NCBI GenBank assembly: GCA_046760445.1
Contig: JBHIEE010000121.1
Location: 1 to 7,901, forward strand
DNA from: JBHIEE01 sp046760445
GTDB lineage: Bacteria; Acidobacteriota; Aminicenantia; JdFR-78
Direction: 5' to 3'
Length of the DNA: 7,901 bases
Part shown: positions 4,631 to 7,901 of the stretch, one piece after another
Numbering within the stretch: the first letter of the stretch is position 1
Layout of the letters: each line of letters begins with the position of its first letter
Program-made: the position numbers and the translations under genes
Notes under the pieces: generated by a model
What the model was told of the DNA's origin: nothing
Seen by the model: the letters and a program-made list of their open reading frames with translations, nothing else
The model's database searches: none

Positions 4631-5938
4631 TTAATTTTTTAGTATGCCCTGGGCAGCCAATAACCCAGAAGCAGCAGCACCCACAATTCCCCGACTCAAA
4701 CCAGCTCCATCTCCAGCCACATAAATATTTGGATGAGAGGTTTGCAAAACCTCATTAGTCACTACCCGTAAGCCGTGAAATTTTATTTCAGCAGCGTAGA
4801 GTAGAGTATTGGCATCTGCTACTCCAGGGATTAATTGATTTAAAATATCCAATCCTTCAATAATATCTTTAACAAAACGATAAGGAAAAGCCATGGCAAT
4901 ATCTCCAGGAGTAACATCAGTCAGAGTGGGAGTAATATAACTTCTTTCCAGCCTCCGCCAGGTGCTTCTTCGCCCCATCTTTAAGTCGCCCAGTCTTTGA
5001 AGGATAGGCTTATTTCCTCCAATAGTTGTGGCCTGAAGAGCGATGCTCTCACCATAGAGGTTGGTATTCTCAACTGGTTCAGTTAAATGGACTTTAATTA
5101 AGAATGCAAAATTGGTATTTTGGCTGTGGAAATCTTTACGAGAATGTCCATTGACCAGACAGTAATTTTCTCCTTCTTCTTTGACTACATACCCATGAGG
5201 GGAAACACAAAAAGTGCGAACAAAATCATCATAGGTTGGAGTTCTAATGTGAACTTTAGGGTCCCAGTTAATCTGACAGATTTCTTCCATAATTAAAGCC
5301 GGGACTTCTATCCTCACACCAATATCAATGGGATTATAGATATAATTTATTCCTTTATCCTTAACAATTTTTTCTAACCAACGGGCTCCACTCCTTCCCG
5401 GTGCTAACAACAATTTATCAAAAAAAATTTCTTTTTCATCAGCAGTAAATAAAGATTTATCTTTTATTTCTTTAACTTCTGTTTTATACAAGAAATTTAT
5501 TCCTTTTCTTTTTAAATCTTCGGTCAGACTTAAGATTACTTGAGGTAAGTGGTCAGAACCGACATGAGCTTGTCTGACGGGTAGATATTTCATTCCATTC
5601 TGAACAGCTAAAGTTTCTAATTGTCGAGCTTTATCTTGGTCAATTTCTTTTACTTTGACATTATATGTAGAAAATATTTTTTCTACTTGATCAATTAAAT
5701 CTGGAAGAGCCGAATAACTAATAATCTCGGCAAGATTTGTGCCGATTTCCGGAGAAAAATTGAGCTTACCGTCAGAAAATAAACCAGCCCCTCCTTCTCC
5801 ATAAAGAATATTTGTCTTATTTTTAATTCTTTCTTTAAGAGGTGGCCCTTTATCAATAATTACTACTTCACACTGACCAGCTAAGTTATAGCCAGCAAAT
5901 AAACCAGCTGGCCCAGCCCCGATAATTACCGCTTTCAT
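4631..5938 (-). CDS. FAD-dependent dehydrogenase (COG2509-type oxidoreductase)
   Basis: This is a 435-residue cytoplasmic flavoprotein of unknown substrate. A Rossmann FAD-binding start, VIIGAGPAG (residues 4-12), is followed by the acidic D29 that binds the ribose of FAD. Then come GEGGAGLFSDGKL (47-59), typical of this uncharacterised family, an APGRSG turn (179-184), and the second FAD-contact motif AGDGAGLSRGIVGAA near 408-422. No Fe-S cysteine cluster, membrane segment or signal peptide is seen. The overall layout agrees with COG2509, annotated in many genomes as FAD-dependent dehydrogenase or NAD(P)/FAD-dependent oxidoreductase. The ATG lies only four residues before the Rossmann motif, so the start is firm even though no Shine-Dalgarno is evident. 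It is convergent with hypA and divergent from the methyltransferase, so it is probably a single-gene transcript. Confidence 0.88.
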   Translation of the reverse strand: MKAVIIGAGPAGLFAGYNLAGQCEVVIIDKGPPLKERIKNKTNILYGEGGAGLFSDGKLNFSPEIGTNLAEIISYSALPDLIDQVEKIFSTYNVKVKEIDQDKARQLETLAVQNGMKYLPVRQAHVGSDHLPQVILSLTEDLKRKGINFLYKTEVKEIKDKSLFTADEKEIFFDKLLLAPGRSGARWLEKIVKDKGINYIYNPIDIGVRIEVPALIMEEICQINWDPKVHIRTPTYDDFVRTFCVSPHGYVVKEEGENYCLVNGHSRKDFHSQNTNFAFLIKVHLTEPVENTNLYGESIALQATTIGGNKPILQRLGDLKMGRRSTWRRLERSYITPTLTDVTPGDIAMAFPYRFVKDIIEGLDILNQLIPGVADANTLLYAAEIKFHGLRVVTNEVLQTSHPNIYVAGDGAGLSRGIVGAAASGLLAAQGILKN

Positions 5939-5947
5939 AGCGAATAA

Positions 5948-5976
5948 ATGATGACCTAAAAATTAGTTCCTGTCAA
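5948..5976 (-). promoter_or_regulatory. Possible promoter of the FAD-dependent dehydrogenase gene
   Basis: On the minus strand a perfect -35 TTGACA (5976-5971) is followed after 17 nt by CATCAT (5953-5948), which matches four of six -10 positions. Transcription would then start almost at the ATG (5938), giving a leaderless message. The -35 is good but the -10 is weak. Confidence 0.3.
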
Positions 5977-6009
5977 TAAACTATTAACTCCTGCAGAGAA
6001 ATATGATAT

Positions 6010-6015
6010 AAGGGA
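6010..6015 (+). promoter_or_regulatory. Shine-Dalgarno of the methyltransferase gene
   Basis: AAGGGA ends 5 nt before the ATG at 6021 and supports that start. No confident promoter was found in the 82-nt divergent spacer for this direction, although TATGAT at 6002-6007 could be a -10. Confidence 0.6.
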
Positions 6016-6020
6016 TTAGA

Positions 6021-6914
6021 ATGAATGAATTGAAAAAAATCTGTCCAATCTGTCAGAGCAAGAATTTAATCCTCTATCGAACAGGAAATATTCAGGTTGA
6101 GAAATTAAAAGAAAACGACATAAAAATAACTGATTCCCAGTATGGAAAGACCTGGAATTTGAGTCAGTGTCAAAGATGTTATTATGTTTTTTCCAATCCA
6201 GTGCCTTCTGAGGGACTTATTTATAGCTTGTATCAGAAAGTGGAAGACCCTCTTTATGATGAGGAAGCAGAGAATCGTTCGTTGAATTTTCTAAGGATTT
6301 TGTCTTTTCTGGAAAAATCAATTCCTGAAAAAGGGAAGCTCTTTGATGTGGGTGCAGCTACAGGAATTCTTTTGAAATTAGCGAGAGAAAGAGGGTGGGA
6401 GATTGATGGTATTGAACCAAGCTCTTGGGCAGTAAACTATGCTCTTCAAAAATATAACCTGAAAATTAGAGAAGGATTTTTTGAGCAAGCTGATCTTTCT
6501 TCCAATGGTTATCAAGCAGTGACTATGATAGACTTGGTAGAGCATACTCCTCAGCCCAAAAAAGTAATTACCAAAGCCTATCAAATTTTAAGAAAAGGGG
6601 GAATCTTATGCTTGGTTACCCCTGATATTGGGAGTTTGGGCGCTCGGCTTTTGGGGAAAAGATGGTGGCATTTTCGGCCAGCTCATCTCAGTTATTTTTC
6701 TCAAAAAAGCTTGAAATATTTATTAGAGAGTTCTGGCTTTGAAATTTTAAGCCAAAGAAAATATGTCTGGACTTTCAGTCTTCATTATTTACTTTCTCGA
6801 TTAAAAATATTTAGAATATTGCTAAAATCTCAAAAAATTTCTTCTTTTTGGAAGAAAATTCGTTTAAAATTAGCTTTGGGGGATTCACTCGAAGTTTATG
6901 CCCGCAAGACTTGA
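6021..6914 (+). CDS. Zinc-ribbon class I SAM-dependent methyltransferase
   Basis: This is a 297-residue methyltransferase of the Methyltransf_23 type. An N-terminal zinc ribbon is formed by C8-x2-C11 and C50-x2-C53. The SAM-binding motif I is LFDVGAATG (about 107-115), with the acidic motif II residue at E132 (GIEPS). Motif IV is near MIDLVEHTPQP (169-179), followed by LRKGGILCLVTPD. The segment RPAHLSYFSQKSLKYLLE (219-236) is typical of the family members that act on sugar or lipid-linked substrates. The substrate cannot be read from the sequence. The start has an AAGGGA site at good spacing. The gene ends 14 nt before the UbiA-like gene, which suggests a two-gene operon and a shared polyprenyl-sugar or lipid pathway (inference). 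Confidence 0.88.
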   Translation: MNELKKICPICQSKNLILYRTGNIQVEKLKENDIKITDSQYGKTWNLSQCQRCYYVFSNPVPSEGLIYSLYQKVEDPLYDEEAENRSLNFLRILSFLEKSIPEKGKLFDVGAATGILLKLARERGWEIDGIEPSSWAVNYALQKYNLKIREGFFEQADLSSNGYQAVTMIDLVEHTPQPKKVITKAYQILRKGGILCLVTPDIGSLGARLLGKRWWHFRPAHLSYFSQKSLKYLLESSGFEILSQRKYVWTFSLHYLLSRLKIFRILLKSQKISSFWKKIRLKLALGDSLEVYARKT

Positions 6915-6928
6915 AAAAGAGAAAAGGG

Positions 6929-7837
6929 ATGGAAGCTTATCTTAGAGCTCTTCGCCTTGAAAGATGGCCGAGGAGCACAGCTATTTTTATTGGTAGTATT
7001 GCCTATATATGGTTTAGACCCAACTATCTGAAACTCCATTGGATGGGGATTTTATTTAATGTCTTCTTTGCTTTTCTTTTGACCTGGGCGATTTCTACCC
7101 TGAATTATATTATTAATGAGATCGCTGATGCTCCTTATGACATTCATCATCCAGAAAAAAGAAACAGACCCTTAGTGCGAGGAGAAGTTAAAAAAAGTTC
7201 ATTATTTATTGTTGGACTTATGCTCGGATTGGTGGGTTTGAGCCTTGGTTTCTATTATTTTTCTTTTCATTTTTTTCTTTTTCTTTTAATTCTCCTTCTG
7301 GCTGGATTAATTTATAATGTCAAACCTCTCAGAACTAAAGAGATTCCCTTTTTGGATGCGATAGTTGAGTCAGCCAATAATCCAATTAGATTTTTGATTG
7401 GTTGGTATGCTCTTTCTGAAGCTAATTTTTTCCCTCCTCTCAGTCTCCTCCTTCTATGGTGGGGTTTTGGAAATTTCCTAATGGTAGCTAAAAGGCTCTC
7501 TGAACGCAGATTATTGAAAGATAGGGCTGGAGATTATAGACTTTCTCTTCGAAGATATTCGGAAAAATCTCTTTTTATTTTTATGATAATTAGTGTCCTA
7601 TTTTTCTTTATTGAGTATTACATATTTGCTCTAAATTTTAAATTACAGTCATTTATCTATTTTTCTCCATTTATTTTCTTTTATTTTTTCCTTTTTTTCA
7701 GGAAGACATTGAAAGAAAAAGGTATAATGGAAGAGCCAGAATTGCTTTTTTTAAAAAATTTAAGATTTGCTGGCTATACAATTTTTTTAGGAATATTAAT
7801 TATTTTTTCAATGTTTTTCGACAAAATAGGGAAATAA
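6929..7837 (+). CDS. UbiA-family prenyltransferase, decaprenyl-phosphate phosphoribosyltransferase-like
   Basis: This is a polytopic membrane enzyme of 302 residues from the ATG at 6929, with about eight hydrophobic segments. The first Asp-rich motif is N63-x3-D67-x3-D71 within NEIADAPYD. It is followed by HPEKRNRPL, closely like the HPTKR-RP segment of decaprenyl-phosphate phosphoribosyltransferases. YNVKPLRTKEIPFLD (129-143) leads into the second motif, D143-x3-E147. A later KRLSERRLLKDRAGDY stretch also resembles that subfamily. The likely reaction is transfer of phosphoribose from PRPP to a polyprenyl phosphate; a quinone or lipid aryl-prenyltransferase role is the alternative. An ATG at 6848 in the same frame would add 27 residues lying over the methyltransferase gene with no family likeness, so 6929, where MEAYLRALRLERWP begins, is preferred. 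Confidence 0.85.
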   Translation: MEAYLRALRLERWPRSTAIFIGSIAYIWFRPNYLKLHWMGILFNVFFAFLLTWAISTLNYIINEIADAPYDIHHPEKRNRPLVRGEVKKSSLFIVGLMLGLVGLSLGFYYFSFHFFLFLLILLLAGLIYNVKPLRTKEIPFLDAIVESANNPIRFLIGWYALSEANFFPPLSLLLLWWGFGNFLMVAKRLSERRLLKDRAGDYRLSLRRYSEKSLFIFMIISVLFFFIEYYIFALNFKLQSFIYFSPFIFFYFFLFFRKTLKEKGIMEEPELLFLKNLRFAGYTIFLGILIIFSMFFDKIGK

Positions 7838-7858
7838 AATATGCCTCACTTTGTTCGG

Positions 7859-7901
7859 CAAAATCCCAAATCCCAATTGCCAAATCCCAAACAAATCCAA
7901 A
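7859..7901. repeat. CCAAATCCC-type repeat array, cut by the window end
   Basis: Units such as AATCCCAAATCCC, AATTGCCAAATCCC and AAACAAATCC follow the UbiA-like gene. They are the same class as the array after hypA but use CCC rather than TCC, like the TTTGGGATTT form at 61-72. The array starts 21 nt after the stop codon and continues beyond the window. Confidence 0.7.

Noticed and set aside
6848..6928. N-terminal 27-residue extension of the UbiA-like protein
   Set aside because: It lies over the end of the methyltransferase gene in another frame, has no membrane or family features, and a better ATG with A/G-rich upstream sequence lies at 6929.
7842..7860. Hairpin after the UbiA-like gene (TGCC/GGCA arms)
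   Set aside because: Only four base pairs with a long loop and no T-tract; not enough to call a terminator.

Overview
This is an AT-rich window (GC estimated by eye at about the mid-30s percent) that looks like the chromosome of an uncultivated anaerobic bacterium. Three things point that way: a membrane sensor kinase with c-type haem motifs, [NiFe]-hydrogenase maturation genes, and intergenic spacers filled with degenerate TTTGGAATTT / CCAAATTCC repeats of the kind seen in draft genomes of several candidate phyla. The phylum cannot be fixed from this sequence alone.

Layout. Positions 1-2474 hold a two-component signalling block. It contains a stand-alone receiver-domain response regulator (174-587), a probable decayed Fe-S protein remnant (580-843), and a sensor histidine kinase with a CX2CH and a CX4CH haem-type motif in its extracytoplasmic domain (861-2474). 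The kinase has clear N, G1, F and G2 boxes, but its H-box reads HGSRSHL where the usual form is HELRSPL. Positions 2475-2744 are non-coding and carry a good sigma70-like promoter. Positions 2745-4382 hold a nickel-insertion module on the + strand: a hydrogenase maturation endopeptidase, HypB and HypA. The hydrogenase subunits and hypCDEF are not in the window. A repeat-rich spacer (4383-4630) separates hypA from a convergent FAD-dependent dehydrogenase of the COG2509 type (4631-5938, - strand). Divergent from it, a zinc-ribbon SAM methyltransferase (6021-6914) and a UbiA-family prenyltransferase resembling decaprenyl-phosphate phosphoribosyltransferase (6929-7837) form a tight pair, probably for a polyprenyl-linked sugar or lipid modification.

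How the genes may work together. The HypA, HypB and protease genes serve one pathway: nickel delivery and C-terminal processing of a [NiFe]-hydrogenase large subunit encoded elsewhere. The haem kinase and receiver protein are a plausible redox-sensing pair, with no DNA-binding output domain visible here. The methyltransferase and UbiA pair is a separate functional unit.

The most unusual features are the degenerate H-box in an otherwise intact haem kinase, and the nested intergenic repeats. A 16-bp palindrome sits at the same relative position in two of three copies of a TTTGG-type repeat. A related inverted repeat supplies the last codons and stop codon of hypB. No complete new system (CRISPR, defence island or mobile element with a transposase) could be supported.
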